From positions 71,714,033-71,778,032 of the forward strand of contig OY856187.1 in assembly GCA_963693315.1 (NCBI GenBank): a stretch of 64,000 nt of DNA, in the 5' to 3' direction. Within the stretch, counting starts at the first letter, position 1, and every line of letters begins with the position of its first letter. This DNA comes from Diogma glabrata. Lineage: Eukaryota > Arthropoda > Insecta > Diptera > Cylindrotomidae. Both the position numbers and the translations under genes were made by a program. Of the stretch, positions 1 through 11,406 are shown in pieces. The notes below the pieces were generated by a model. The model was not told where the DNA came from and did no database searches. It saw nothing but the letters and a program-made list of their open reading frames with translations.

Positions 1-62
1 TTTTTATGATCAATTAAACTCAAGTAAGTAAAGAAGTAATTGGAATTTTTTCAATACAAAAG
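1..62. repeat. Dispersed repeat fragment, copy 1 of 3
   Basis: This short stretch, with the phrase caattaaactcaagtaa followed by a TTGGAATTTTTTCAAT-like segment, recurs near 41627-41725 and 46950-47050. It is too short and truncated by the window edge to classify. Confidence 0.5.
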
Positions 63-504
63 AATCGTTTTAAATTAAAACTTATCTTGAAATGGTTGCA
101 CCAACCAATTTTTTACCAGGCTTCAGGCCCTAAAAGCATATGCCATCTATCGGCTTTAGTATTGTCAAAGCCTTTTGCTGTTTAAATATTTCTTAGGGAG
201 ATAGTTACGTTTTGAAAACCCCAACGGACCAAAATGTTATCTGAATTTCAGGAATATTTTGATGCTGCTAAACGAGAAATGAAATCGCCTGGAACTACAA
301 GTTGGCTCTCTATGCATCCATCCTTTTTAAACATATTAAAAAAATTGGGATGTTTGGCATCACTATTTTATTTCTGAGCAGTTGTTTACGTATCGAAAAA
401 GAGCTATTACAATTTTTAAATTTTTTGAAAATCATAAAATCAAGACATATTTACTTCTTTTAAAAAATTTTGCTTCTCAATTTTAATAGATTTTATTTTT
501 CAAG
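63..504. other. AT-rich DNA, nothing recognised
   Basis: I see no open frame of useful length, no RNA gene and no terminal inverted repeat here. Confidence 0.5.
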
Positions 505-557
505 GAAAATTTTACGATGTGAGCGAGGTATAAGCGAGCATTAAAAATTTTCGAGAG
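505..557. repeat. Small hairpin, weakest member of the GCGAGG-centre family
   Basis: The arms gaaaattttacgatg and cattaaaaattttc pair imperfectly around a centre reading gagcgaggtataagcgag. The organisation resembles the hairpins at 10321, 13712, 31350 and 47502, though this member is short and its arms are unrelated to theirs. Confidence 0.4.
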
Positions 558-970
558 AATAAAATTCATTAAAAACGAACCCAATACAACGTTTAATCCT
601 CCTATAGAGTAACATTTATTAATTTAAATTGAATTATTTTAAAATTTGTTGATAAAACAAGTAAAACGAATAAAGAAAAACAATGAATTTTATTGTATTT
701 TTTGAATAATTAATTCCAAACAATTAAATAAATTTGATTCAATTTCGATATCTATTTAATTATTTGGTATTTTGAAAATGAAAAGTCTATAAAAAGCCTA
801 ATGAAAGCCCTACCTGATGAAAGACATCAAATTTTATACTTATGAGAAACCAAAAAACAATCTTTTGGAAATTTTATTCAATTTAATCATAGTAGTCTTT
901 GTCTTTTACAATATTCGAGAGAGGGACATGCGCCTCAGTTTGAATTGACTGTTTTTTATATAATCAGTAG

Positions 971-1106
971 GTCTATTCCGGCATTTCTCTGGGAATTGTG
1001 AATTGAGAAAAAAGTGCAATAAATGAAATAACGAAATATTTTCTAATACGAATTTGTTATTTCCCGCGGCACGGAATACTAGTTATGAAAAATTGCTACA
1101 ATTTAT
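971..1106. repeat. Dispersed repeat, pair with 39354-39490
   Basis: About 135 bp beginning gtctattccggcatttctct and including the phrase cccgcggcacggaatacta recurs at 39354-39490 in the same orientation with few differences. It is GC-richer than its surroundings. No coding potential or terminal repeats were seen, so the class is unknown. Confidence 0.75.
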
Positions 1107-3002
1107 TGGTTACAGGTCGAAAATGTTTGCTTTTGATTTTTTATAACATGCAATCAAATTTTTATAAAATAAAATAAAATTTATTTCAGCATTCAATACA
1201 ATCAAATAAATTGTTTTATTGTGTTCCGCCACATTCGCGGTACAGAATAAAATTAACAGCTGTTTGTTTCATTCTATATATTAAGACTAATAACGTACAC
1301 AATCATAGCCGTAAAAAACAGAGATAAACCTATATTTATAGTTGTCGGAAGGATAAATATTGTTATAATTGTGGTGGTTTTTGAAGTTTTTTTCAATAAA
1401 TAATTCAATTTATATGTATATTTTTATTGAAAACTTGATGGGAATTTCTGAGGGATTTTTTCCTTAAAAAAACGGGAAAAATCGGGAATTTTGGATACGT
1501 CAACGGGAAATTCGTTGTTGAAAATCTGGCATCACTGCATCAGACCTAAAATTACATTTGATGATATTTGCGTAGACAAATCTTTATTAGCCAGTTTATG
1601 AATCACCCTATAAAACATGAAAACACATATTTCTAATCAATCGTTCGCAGTAAAAGAAATGTTAATAATGTTTTTATGATAACCGACACACCTTCTAAAC
1701 GCAATCCTTCTTACAAAAAAAATCTTAATTAAGAAAGACTCAGAGTTAAATTTTTTAGATTCTAGAAAAAGATATTGCCAACCCGCGAAAAATTATTAGG
1801 GATAAATGCGTTAAATAATATTATAACAACTTCCGTTTTTTGTTTGACTTAGTCAAGACCAGAACCATCAAAATAAAATTGACTTTTTATGTTATAGTAA
1901 ACTATAAAAAACGTTCAATAGATGGATGCAAATTAATAAGACAACTTTTCTTTTCTTAAAAATATTTCCAAATTGAATTTACATAACTGGAAAAGCTTTT
2001 TCGAAATTTTATGTTTCAATTAATTTTGTATACGGTTTATTCAATTGTACAAAATCTATTTCAAATTAAAATTTAAAGATGAGTTTATGTTACAAAACTC
2101 GTCATAAGTTCTTATATGTTAAACAACATTAGATCAAATCATTTTTTTAAGGTTATGTCTACTAGGTTCAGAGTAATTGAGCAAAGTAGTAATCGCTATT
2201 TTTTCACGAACAGCGATCTACCGCATCGCTTTGATTTCATTTTACATGTGCCTATAATATATAAAATTTCAATTTAGTTTTTATTTAAAATCCCTAAATA
2301 TAAATAGAAAACAGAACACGTATGTGAACAATATTTCACTATAGCATGGTCAACTATAAATAGCGACTTTGTTAGTGGATCATTTTGAGGGCAGTGGTAA
2401 ATGGCTGTTTACATATTACCTAACGAAATTTTTGCCGTTTCAAGTAGATGAACCACTTAAATATACAGCTTCAACATTGAAGTTACACGAAAAAATGGAT
2501 GCCCCTATTTGAAATGACAAATTGTGCGGCAAATGTTATTGAATGTTCATATAACGTCAAAAAAGTCATAAGGGAAATAAAAATCTATGAGGCAACTGGT
2601 AAACGAATAGAAAGTATTACCAATTTATAAACGACATCGATTGCAGCCGAGTGAGTTTTTCCGCATCCAGTTAATTTATAATTAAAAATAGAATACTTCA
2701 CTGAGTGGTAGTTAAATCGATACCTTTTGTCTCCACTAATGTCTTGGGCAACAAATTTTTACTTGGAACAACATTTATAACTTAACACCTTTGGTACATA
2801 AATATCTATAAATTGTTAGAGTTTATAGTTAAAACACACTTTATATCTATATATTTATTATGGACCGATCTTTTTTTTATTCAAAGTGTTTAGTTCGAAA
2901 AAAAATTATATATTAACAACTCTGAATAGTCGAAGATACCATTCCACTAGGGATAAGGTTGGAATGTATATTAAGTTTCTCTGAGAAAACTATAAACGCT
3001 GA
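1107..3002. other. AT-rich DNA, nothing recognised
   Basis: No reading frame, RNA gene or paired repeat could be supported in this stretch. Confidence 0.5.
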
Positions 3003-3536
3003 CTTTAAACCCGTGGGGGAAAACCCACGAAGCTAAGGCATTCCAGAGATGAGCGACTCTGTTGAAAAAGTAACGTTGAGTGGCTAAAGTTCTCCACCTA
3101 ATTACTTAAACCGTTAAAGGATGGGTCACTACAGTTGCTCTGGTGTGACGAAAGGTTTGCATATTTAGGTGAAATCGATTTAATCTCGTTAGATAACCGT
3201 TCATCCATAATAAATTTATACAAAATAGTCAAATCAGCAACATTTCGTCTGTGCTGCAAGGAATGAAGTTCTTTAGTAAGATTTGAGTTGTCAGTTGTTA
3301 ATGAGTTTAATAGCTCTTCACTGTACAGAATCAAGCAGCTTTAAACTACCAAAATATACTCCACCGCATATGTGAGAACAATATTCCATTGACGTATAAA
3401 TAATTTATATATTAAAAGAAGTTGCTGGCCATTAAAAAACTTACGACATCGCCCTAAAAATCCTAGTATGAACAGAATTCTTAGCCAGATTCAAATTACT
3501 AGCCAGATATAAGAAATAAACTTCTTCTTCACTTCA
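3003..3536 (-). pseudogene. Decayed C-terminal fragment of a non-LTR reverse transcriptase
   Basis: The minus strand encodes the region after the RT domain of a non-LTR retrotransposon protein, related to the C-terminus of the intact element at 5714-8737. Shared features in order are a segment like SASKKLGLLNRCKKFFTPYQ, a MEYC motif (seen as TSMEYCSHICGG), a LDSVQ.RAI motif, the block LHSLQHRRNVADLTILYKF, and an FFNRVAHLWNALA segment matching FFVRTAYKWNSLP. Several in-frame stops show that it is dead. The higher-coordinate part has a close relative at 51568-51830, so the relic was present before the segmental duplication. It is more diverged from the intact element than a recent copy would be. 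Confidence 0.8.
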
Positions 3537-4134
3537 CCCTTCTTCAAAAAATATATTGAGGATGCAGTGTTTTACTTGTATATATTTAGTTAGGGAATAC
3601 TATGCCGACACATCCTAAGCGTAGCGTAAAGATACTGTAAAGATATGTTACAATCCATCTGCAGATCGTAGCCCAAGAAAACAAACATTAGATTTATTAT
3701 AAGGGAAATGAGAAAGCGTAAGTTCATCGAGTCAAAAAATCTAGAGAATACTTTTCTTGAGATATCTAAATTTGGAATGGTTAGACAGTTCAACTTTGAT
3801 ACGTTATACACACGATGAAGATGTAACAATAAAATATTTGGCACCATTGATAACCTACCGTACGAGTCAGTTAAACAGCTATTAAAACACTAGGCGTCTA
3901 TGCCATCGCATCCAAAATAGTTGTGTGAAAAAGCTAAACAAGCGTCAAAACAACAAAAACTTTTGCCCGCCAAAAACCCAATTGTGGGCAAGGAACGAAC
4001 TTAATCCAGGTAATCAGAAGAATGAAATTATGAAAGAATGCTCTGATACCAGGAATAATGCCACTGACATAAAGTTGGTCTAAGGAATTAGTTGAATTCT
4101 TCAGTCAAAAGATAGAAGGAATGGGTGAATCTTG

Positions 4135-5628
4135 ATGTTATGCCCGCCAAATTACGTGATATTTAACTGGTAGCATTTATAATAAAACCTTCAATCAACT
4201 CCAGAACAAACTTAAGTTCGGTATAGGTGAGGTGACAGGAAAATAGTTCTTTGTAGTTCAAATCTAACAGTAAAGGCTATTTTCCTGATCAAACACCATA
4301 CTTTTCCATTTTTTGTTTATAATACGACTGCATTGCATTTTTCATTAGCATTTCTATTAATAATCATCGGTACACCTGATTTTTTTTCTTTGACCCACTC
4401 GAAGTACATATCAAGGTTATAATAGTTTTTGATTATATATGTGCATTCTATTTACGTTTTGAATTTTGTTTATTTTCCTTGTTTTTATAAAAATGAAACA
4501 AAAAGAATTGCTAGCGTTTAAATTTCTCTTTTTCATATTATAATAAAACAGAGAAAGAAATGAGTTGTTGCAATACATAAACATCTCCAGTTCTTTTTGC
4601 TTGTATTCTTAATTGATAAATGGATGGTTCTAACTTTTGTTTATGTTTTATAAATAGAAAAAAAAGAAAAACGTTTTGGAATAAAATGAAATAATCTGTT
4701 ATTCACTGGTTTTGTTGTATTGTATGCAGTCATATGCACGACGAGTTAAAGATATGTGCAATCAACTCTCCTACTCCCTCTTTTTATTTATTTTTTTAAA
4801 ATAGATGAAAAAGAAATATTCTTGAAATTTTTGTTTTGTAATTGAGATTTAAAATAGAAATCTTGTGCACACTCGTGATAGAAGTTTATCTAAGTCGGGA
4901 TAGAAGTTTATTTAATGGTTTAAAATCATTAAAATTAAATTTTATCGAGTTACAATTGAATGTTTCAAAAACTTGTGATAGAGTGGTTATATCCTCTGGG
5001 TATTAAATTAAGAAAAAAAATTATTAGTATTTAGTTTTTGAAAAAAAAAAAAAAAAGTAAAATTTATTTAAGAATGGGAAAAGAAAATAAAGTTTTGTTA
5101 TTTATATGTAAAGTGGAAACAAGTTTAGAAGAAAAAGAAAATTCAGAATAAAGAAAAAGAAATAGCAGTGTAGTTATATGTGTTGTGTGTGCGAAATGGT
5201 GAAATTTAACAAATCTTTTATAGGGTGGTAACTAATGTTATCATTCCATTCTGTCATCATAATTCATAGTGTTGATTTAGACACAAGAGATGTTTCCAAA
5301 AAACTAAATTTGGGATTGAACTTATAAAAAAAAGGTCTGCGACCACCGGAGTATGATTTAGAGATTAAGTGTAAAGTTCATCAAATTCGTAGTAAGATAC
5401 ATGCAGCTTACGTATAAAATTGTATTTTTTTTAATCATTCCGTCCAATGATGTACATATCTCAAAAAGATTTAACATAATATATAATTACCTCAAGTATA
5501 CGGATTTTTTTTGGCTTATGTATAATACAACAATCAAGACATTAAGTTAAGTTTATTTTTTTTACTATTTAAATATTCATTAATTTTTGTTTGAGTGTTT
5601 TAAACCATCATGGTCTTGTAAATGTAAA
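4135..5628. other. Copy-A-specific AT-rich DNA, unclassified
   Basis: This stretch is absent from copy B and precedes the non-LTR element. It includes poly(A/T) tracts but no protein, terminal repeat or RNA gene that I can recognise. It may be a separate older insertion, or DNA lost from copy B. Confidence 0.4.
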
Positions 5629-5713
5629 TTTTTTTTTTTTTTTTTTTTTTTTTAATAAAATGTGTTGTGTAATAGGGTTTAGAATATGTGTCACAACAAC
5701 ACATAAATACCTT

Positions 5714-8700
5714 TTAAGACCTAGGTCTAGACCTGGGTCCCACAACAACTGGCGTTCTAAGGTGTAGATTAACGCTTTTTTTAAACATCTGTGGGTTGAA
5801 GCCACCTGAGACTAAGTGTTCCGGCAAACTATTCCATTTGTACGCAGTTCGGACAAAGAAGTCTCTCTGCGATCTGCCAGTATGACAGCGCGGGATCTTT
5901 ACCGTTTCACTGGTTGCGGCAGCCGATTGCCGAGTGGAACGGGGGTAAGAATAAGTTTGAGGCATGATGCCGCTGATTTCATCTGAGCACTGCTGATGAC
6001 GATATTTGTAAAAAACAACGAGGTCAGCAACAGTGCGACGATGTTGTAGGGAATCAAGTTTTGATGTCAAAGTTCGATCACCCACAATTCGTATAGCTCG
6101 CTTTTGAACAGAGTCCAAGAGGGCCAAGATGGAAACAGAGGCAGCACCCCAAACTTGACAGCAGTACTCCATACAGGGACGAATATAGGACTTATAAACA
6201 TGGAGCAATTGGTATGGAGTAAAAAATTTTTTGCATCTATTTAGGAGGCCGAGTTTTTTGGACGCGCTTTTTGCCATCGCCATTACATGATCGTTCCAGA
6301 GTAGGTCATTTGAAACTGTGACACCCAATAAACGAATGCTTTTACATTCACCTATTGGTTCATCACACATACTAAATAAAATATCTTTGGGGAACTCGGT
6401 CTTTAATCTGGAAACAATCAACAGCTGTGTTTTGGTGGAGTTGAAATTGACAAGGTTTTGGTCACCCCAGTCGGCGACTTTATTCAGGTCTTTGTTCAAG
6501 TTTATGGCAGCGTCTCTCCGGGCAGGATTAATTCGTTCGTGCATTTTACCTTTTGAAGGAAGGGGCTCGAACGACTTGTGCAGAGTACTATCATCTGCAA
6601 AACTATTTATTGGGTTGCTGGTGATTTTCAACAATTCGTTGATATAAATCAAAAATAAGGTTGGGGACAATACTGAGCCTTGGGGTACACCAGCGTTAAT
6701 TAGTTTAGACTCAGAAGAAAATCCGTCTAAGGTTACCGAAATGTGTCGGTTGGACAGAAAATTTTGAATCAGCTTCACAACATTGGGATGAAAACCGTAC
6801 GCAACGAGCTTGTTGATTAAGTTGGCATGCCAGACTCGATCGAATGCCTTGGAGATGTCTAAAGCGATAACGTATGTTTCACCACCTTTATCAAGTATGC
6901 TGTTCCAACAATGCGCTACATAGTTTAATAGATCGGTAGTTGATCTTTTGTTTCGAAAACCGTATTGGCTGTCGGATATCAAATGATTTTCTTCCAGAAA
7001 TTTTGAAATATGTGTATTAATATAATGCTCATAGACTTTGGATAGGACCGATAGTAAAGCTATTGGCCTATAATTTGAGATATCGGATTTTGGTCCCTTT
7101 TTGGGGACAGGCTGGACATTTGCCAACTTCCAGCACGAGGGAAATATACCAGATTTGTAGGATTGGTAGAATATTTTAGTTAAAGTTGGTGCAAGTTCTT
7201 TGGAAAAGGTTTTTAAAATAATGGGTGGAATATTGTCCATTCCTGATGCTTTGTTGATGTTTAACCCCTTTAAAAGTTTAGCGACTATTTTGGGTTTGAA
7301 GTGAAGTTCATTCATATTAACTCCTGAAGACTGGATTTGGGGTATTTCTTTAGGAGTTTCCAAAACAGTGGAGTTCAGAGCAAAGCGTTCAGCGAACAAG
7401 TTAGCTTTTCTTGCGGGATCATTGACGATTAAATCACCATCAATAATAGGGGGAATAGAAAATTTTGTACCAGAATTTAAAGAATTGATGGCACTGTAGA
7501 AACTCTTGTCAGAAACAGACATAGACGTAAGTTTTGAGGCTTTCGCTCTGTCAATTTCGGACTTTTCGTTTGAGATAATCTGATTAGATATTTTGTTGGC
7601 CTTTAGATATTGGGATCGATTGGCGGGAGTTTTGTTATGAATCCAAATATTAAATGATCTACGTTTGTTTCTAAGTGCCGTTTTGGCAGCTTTCGAATAC
7701 AAGTATTTTTGTTTGGGTTTTACTATGGAGAAAGGGACAAATTTATTGATAGCAAATTGGATGGTTTCTGTAAAGTTTTGAGCAGAAACATTTACATTGT
7801 CAGTGTAAAAACAATGACGGTCGAAAGGGAAACCATGGAAAAAATTTTGAAGACCACTCTTATCCATTTTTGAGTAGTGAAATATTTTACGGGGTTTGGG
7901 AGTTGTAGTTTTAAGTAAATCAGTTTTGATAACTGATGAGATTAAATAATGATCAGAATTTCCAATACTACCTTTCGCGACATCGACACTCGTAATATCT
8001 GGCATTGTGGTAAGATAGAGATCTAAAAGAAAACTATTATCACCGCCATTACGGGGAGTGAAAGTCGGGCTTTTAACAATTTGGAATAGGCCCTGAGACG
8101 CGGCAAAAATTTCTGCCAGTTTTCCACTATTGTCAACATCGTCGGTCGATTTGGAGAATTCCAACCATGATTTGTTGTGGACGTTGAAGTCACCGGTAAC
8201 GATAACTTCACAATTAGGGGACTTTGCTCTAATCTCGTCCACAATTTTTGTCAGTATATTAAAAAAGTTTGGGTTACGTTTGTTGGGGGACCGGTATAAA
8301 GCTATTGTAAAAAAAGTCATTTCTGGAAGACAAATCTTTAAAACCATTGTATTGAAGCCGTCACCGTGTAGTTCAAAATTTGGAAAGCGCGTGTACGCAA
8401 CACTCTCATGAATGAATGCGCATACGCCCTGATGGAGTTTGAAAGCTGATTCGAGCCTATATTTGGAATTAAGCGATTCTATAAAGAGAAAATTTTCAGA
8501 AACTTGTGTTTCTGTAAGGAATAGAATGTTCGGTTTGTCGTGCTCAAGATGATGTTGCACGTGGTCATGGTTAGCGTTCAATCCGCAGATGTTTTGAACA
8601 TGTATTTTAAAATTTTTTATTGATTCATATATGTTTTGTCCCTGCAAATTCCGTGGACGTGCCGCTTTATGGGCGGGTGGATTGCGCAAATTTGCTTTAC

Positions 8701-8737
8701 CACTTGCAGACTTATTTTTTTTCGGTTGTACTGCCAT
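5714..8737 (-). CDS. Non-LTR retrotransposon endonuclease-reverse transcriptase, intact
   Basis: This 1007-residue ORF encodes an element-propagating enzyme that nicks chromosomal DNA and reverse-transcribes the element RNA at the nick. Residues 1-40 are basic. About 44-265 form an APE-like endonuclease with N49, E76 in LTETQ, D183 and N185 in TGDFNVHN, and SDH at 261-263. The reverse transcriptase spans about 485-770, with D627 in ALDISKAFD, GVPQGSVLSP from 683, and the catalytic FADD at 713-716. The C-terminal 230 residues carry LDSVQKRAIRIVG and LDSLQHRRTVADL blocks that are also seen in the relics at 3003 and 51568. I see no RNase H domain. The first ATG, at 8737, follows the 5'UTR shared with the deletion derivative. 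All catalytic motifs are present and no stop or frameshift was seen, so the copy could be active. Confidence 0.93.
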   Translation of the reverse strand: MAVQPKKNKSASGKANLRNPPAHKAARPRNLQGQNIYESIKNFKIHVQNICGLNANHDHVQHHLEHDKPNILFLTETQVSENFLFIESLNSKYRLESAFKLHQGVCAFIHESVAYTRFPNFELHGDGFNTMVLKICLPEMTFFTIALYRSPNKRNPNFFNILTKIVDEIRAKSPNCEVIVTGDFNVHNKSWLEFSKSTDDVDNSGKLAEIFAASQGLFQIVKSPTFTPRNGGDNSFLLDLYLTTMPDITSVDVAKGSIGNSDHYLISSVIKTDLLKTTTPKPRKIFHYSKMDKSGLQNFFHGFPFDRHCFYTDNVNVSAQNFTETIQFAINKFVPFSIVKPKQKYLYSKAAKTALRNKRRSFNIWIHNKTPANRSQYLKANKISNQIISNEKSEIDRAKASKLTSMSVSDKSFYSAINSLNSGTKFSIPPIIDGDLIVNDPARKANLFAERFALNSTVLETPKEIPQIQSSGVNMNELHFKPKIVAKLLKGLNINKASGMDNIPPIILKTFSKELAPTLTKIFYQSYKSGIFPSCWKLANVQPVPKKGPKSDISNYRPIALLSVLSKVYEHYINTHISKFLEENHLISDSQYGFRNKRSTTDLLNYVAHCWNSILDKGGETYVIALDISKAFDRVWHANLINKLVAYGFHPNVVKLIQNFLSNRHISVTLDGFSSESKLINAGVPQGSVLSPTLFLIYINELLKITSNPINSFADDSTLHKSFEPLPSKGKMHERINPARRDAAINLNKDLNKVADWGDQNLVNFNSTKTQLLIVSRLKTEFPKDILFSMCDEPIGECKSIRLLGVTVSNDLLWNDHVMAMAKSASKKLGLLNRCKKFFTPYQLLHVYKSYIRPCMEYCCQVWGAASVSILALLDSVQKRAIRIVGDRTLTSKLDSLQHRRTVADLVVFYKYRHQQCSDEISGIMPQTYSYPRSTRQSAAATSETVKIPRCHTGRSQRDFFVRTAYKWNSLPEHLVSGGFNPQMFKKSVNLHLRTPVVVGPRSRPRS

Positions 8738-9245
8738 ATATATATATCAAAAAGTTTTATTTTATTTTTTTATGTTTTATTTTAAAATGCATAACTAAGT
8801 AAAAAATCCTATCATACTACAAAATATGACATATGCCAATATTTCATGATAAGATGAAGAAATAATAACAAAATAATAAGTGAAAAACAAATTGTGAGAA
8901 ATTTGCTGAAAACAAAACAAAACTAAATGCCAATAATCCAGCTGATGCAGCGCACCCCAGACGCACCGCCCACCACCTAAATCGAGGCACGAAGCCCACA
9001 CATAACTACGTGTTGGTCCGATTCCTCGGAAGAGCTAATGAGCGGTACCGCTATCGAACGCTGCCCAGCTAAGACTGGAAGTGCTGCCGTTGACTAATTA
9101 AAGTTCGTCCGCCAGCACCCTAAGATATCATCTTGGCTAATGACATCTCCTGCCATTGCCAGTGGTATGTGATATCTCACGCTAACTCATATGTCAATGG
9201 CAGGGACTGGAGTACGCAGGGTAGTCAGACCCGTAGATCAACATT
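8738..9245 (-). other. 5'UTR of the non-LTR retrotransposon
   Basis: About 500 bp upstream of the ATG is conserved in order with 52060-52540, including the phrases gatctacggg, gagatatcacatacca, atgtgtgggctt and cagcaaatttt. It is clearly GC-richer in its distal part than the flanking DNA. By analogy with other LINEs it probably holds an internal promoter, but I cannot point to promoter motifs with confidence. Confidence 0.7.
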
Positions 9246-9424
9246 GATCATAATCGATCAAAATCGATCCCTCCTGCGGGAAATTATATTAGTGTTATGT
9301 TGGAGATTTTCCTTGTTAGAGTCCGTGCGTCCGTATTCATGTATCGTTCTTAAAATTTTAAAACGCTTGAATAATAGATACCGGAGCTATCTATAATTAA
9401 AGTCGATTGCGACATTGCATAAGA
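9246..9424. other. Short copy-A-specific spacer
   Basis: This stretch sits between the 5' end of the non-LTR element and the point where homology to copy B resumes. It contains repeated ATCGATC-like words and nothing else recognisable. Confidence 0.4.
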
Positions 9425-10320
9425 ACCTTTGGAATATAGCTTGTGTGCTTACTGCACACTAAGACGCCTTACAAATACATAAGTGCAGTAGAGATAAAAC
9501 TGTAAATTCTATCAATCAAGAGATCAACAAATGCCGATATCATCTAGGAGTGAATTTCACTGATCGAAATTATCAACATACATTGAACCCTTTCAATATC
9601 CTAAAGATCCTAACATAAACTTGGTTATTGTTGTACCGACGAAATGTGGTGCTATTCTTTCATTCTTTATAAAGGTGGTGCTATTCCTTATGTTGTACTT
9701 CACTGGAGTAGCAATTATTATAACAAGAAATCGACAAGTTGACGGTAACAAAGTAGTTTTCGATCTCGTTAAAAAGAAGGGTGTAGATGTCGGGCTGTTT
9801 ATTCACAGCTTACCTATTTGTTTTTGTTTTCCCTGTGAAACAGGGTTTGTTTCAATGTATGATAAACGCAACCAAAACAAATATGAACGCTTTTTAACTA
9901 AGGCTGTATACTAAAGGACGACTCATTTCTTTCATAAAAATCTAATTTGAAATATCAAATACATTTTATACTTAATTTAGGTTATATTTATAAATCTGAT
10001 CAAATATTTAAATTAACATAATTAAAAATATTAATATCGTGCATGACTTTTCTGTCTTTTCTGATATAATATGGCGGCAAATAAGTCACGAATCAAATAA
10101 ATCGTCGTTTGGAATGCAGCCTTAGTAATTAAATTTTTAATTTTCAGTTTTATTGATTTTTTTTGTTTATAAATATAAATATATATTACAATTTAATATA
10201 CATTTTAAGAAATATAATTGTAAGTCAAACAAATAAAAAAATCGAAGGTTGTTATACAATTAACATAATTCCAAAAGTAAAACGATTTAAATTTGATAAT
10301 AATTTTCAATAATAGTTATT

Positions 10321-10443
10321 TATTTATCTAGAACGAAAAGTGAAACTTTAAAGTACGAGCTAGTTGTTTACGGCCGAGGCGTCTAGCCGAGGACGAAATT
10401 ACTAGTGGGTACCTTTAAACACACTTTTCGTTTGAGATAAATA
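10321..10443. mobile_element. MITE-like hairpin with GAGGCGTCTAGCCGAGG centre
   Basis: The ends tatttatct and agataaata begin long imperfect arms that also pair AACGAAAAGTG with CACTTTTCGTT, TTTAAAG with CTTTAAA and CTAGT with ACTAG. The arms close on a GC-rich centre, cgaggcgtctagccgagg. The unit lies in DNA missing from copy B of the segmental duplication, which supports an insertion. No protein is encoded. Its centre is shared with the hairpins at 13712 and 31350, whose arms differ. Confidence 0.7.
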
Positions 10444-10447
10444 CAAC

Positions 10448-10637
10448 ATTTTATTTCATACTGGAGATTTATTAAAATATAGTAAAAAGAAATGAGTTTT
10501 AAATTTTGCTCAAAAAGTTGAACTTTAACGTCCTAGGACTTTATAAAATTTTATAAAGTCCTAGGACGTTATAGTTCAACTTTTTGTACCATAAATAATC
10601 CGAAAAATGTCGTTTTAGATATCAGTATGAAATAAAA
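10448..10637. mobile_element. MITE with a 76-bp near-perfect internal palindrome
   Basis: Outer inverted repeats ttatttcatactg and cagtatgaaataa bracket a unit of about 190 bp. Its middle (10511-10586) is a palindrome with two 38-base arms, no spacer and one mismatch. Copy B of the duplication lacks the whole segment. No transposase is encoded, so this would be a non-autonomous element. Confidence 0.7.
10511..10586. repeat. Zero-spacer palindrome, 38-bp arms
   Basis: The left arm begins caaaaagttgaac and the right arm ends gttcaactttttg. Comparing the two arms base by base gives one mismatch in 38, and they abut with no loop. Confidence 0.9.
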
Positions 10638-10705
10638 AATATATGTGAACTGTAGGAAGCCTACATCGCTTAGTTTTTCTTTTGGTTTCTTTTAAGATAA
10701 AAATG

Positions 10706-11076
10706 TTTTTCGGCAAACGGCTGTAAAGTTTTACTTTACTGCCGCTAGAGAGAAGGTTAAAAACGTACTTTTTTTATGTTTATTCAAAGCGGCTGTAAAG
10801 TAACGCCATTTTTTTACGGCGGCTTTAAAGTAGTTTTTATATTTTTACGGCGGTAGTAAAGTAAATTTCATATTTTTATATTAGTAAAGTAAAATAACAT
10901 GATATTATGAATTTGTTCAAAAACAGAATGCATTTCAGTTCATTTTAATGAATTAAAATCAATAAAAATTAATTTCAGAAAATTTTTTGCCTCATATTGC
11001 CTTTTTAAATCATATTTATAAAAAAATTGATGCATTAATTTCATATTTTTAAACAAATTAATCGTTTGCCGAAAAA
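10706..11076. mobile_element. MITE with TTTTTCGGCAAACG inverted ends
   Basis: The left end tttttcggcaaacg is matched by the right end cgtttgccgaaaaa. Inside, the 5' part has a short degenerate tandem of a phrase like acggcggctgtaaagta. The site is empty in copy B (about 55090), which supports insertion after the duplication. No coding capacity was seen. Confidence 0.7.
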
Positions 11077-11092
11077 ATTGTGTATTTAATTC

Positions 11093-11118
11093 GGAGCTAA
11101 AGTGTTCACTTTAGCTCC
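11093..11118. repeat. Perfect short hairpin, 12-bp arms and TT loop
   Basis: The arms GGAGCTAAAGTG and CACTTTAGCTCC are perfectly complementary around TT. Pairing continues imperfectly for about 10 bases on either side. It is absent from copy B and may be a tiny foldback element or the tail of the adjacent MITE insertion. Confidence 0.7.
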
Positions 11119-11406
11119 TAATTTAATAAGTTACTATTATTATGATAAAAAAAAATTGATAACAAAATGAAAAAAAATAAAACATAACCTTAAAAATATT
11201 AGAAAATAGAAAACAACCTAACAATATTATTTATAATTTTGTGAATTATTTTTTTTTATTTGTTTAATTCATTTTCATTTATCAAAATGATGCGAATTCG
11301 TGCATTAAATTTACAATTAATAAATTTAAAAACAAATAAAAATATGTTTATTTATATATTTGTATTTTTATTTTATTTATATTTAATTTCTTTGCTTATT
11401 TTATAT

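Larger units (their letters stand above)
5629..9245 (-). mobile_element. Full-length non-LTR retrotransposon (LINE) with poly(A) tail
   Basis: The element reads on the minus strand. Its 3' end is a 25-base poly(A) tail (T run at 5629-5653), its ORF is 5714-8737, and it has about 500 bp of 5'UTR (8738-9245). The 5' limit is placed where homology to the deletion derivative at 52060-52671 ends. That derivative carries the same 5'UTR and 3' end, which defines both termini independently. The whole unit lies in a stretch missing from copy B of the segmental duplication, so it inserted after duplication. I could not find a convincing target-site duplication. One long ORF with endonuclease and RT, without a separate gag-like ORF1, argues against classical Jockey or I elements. 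The clade is left as the CR1/RTE/Jockey group. Confidence 0.9.

Noticed and set aside
6318..6647. Plus-strand frames of 73-109 codons over the LINE ORF
   Set aside because: These are antisense or out-of-frame shadows of the intact 1007-codon reverse transcriptase.
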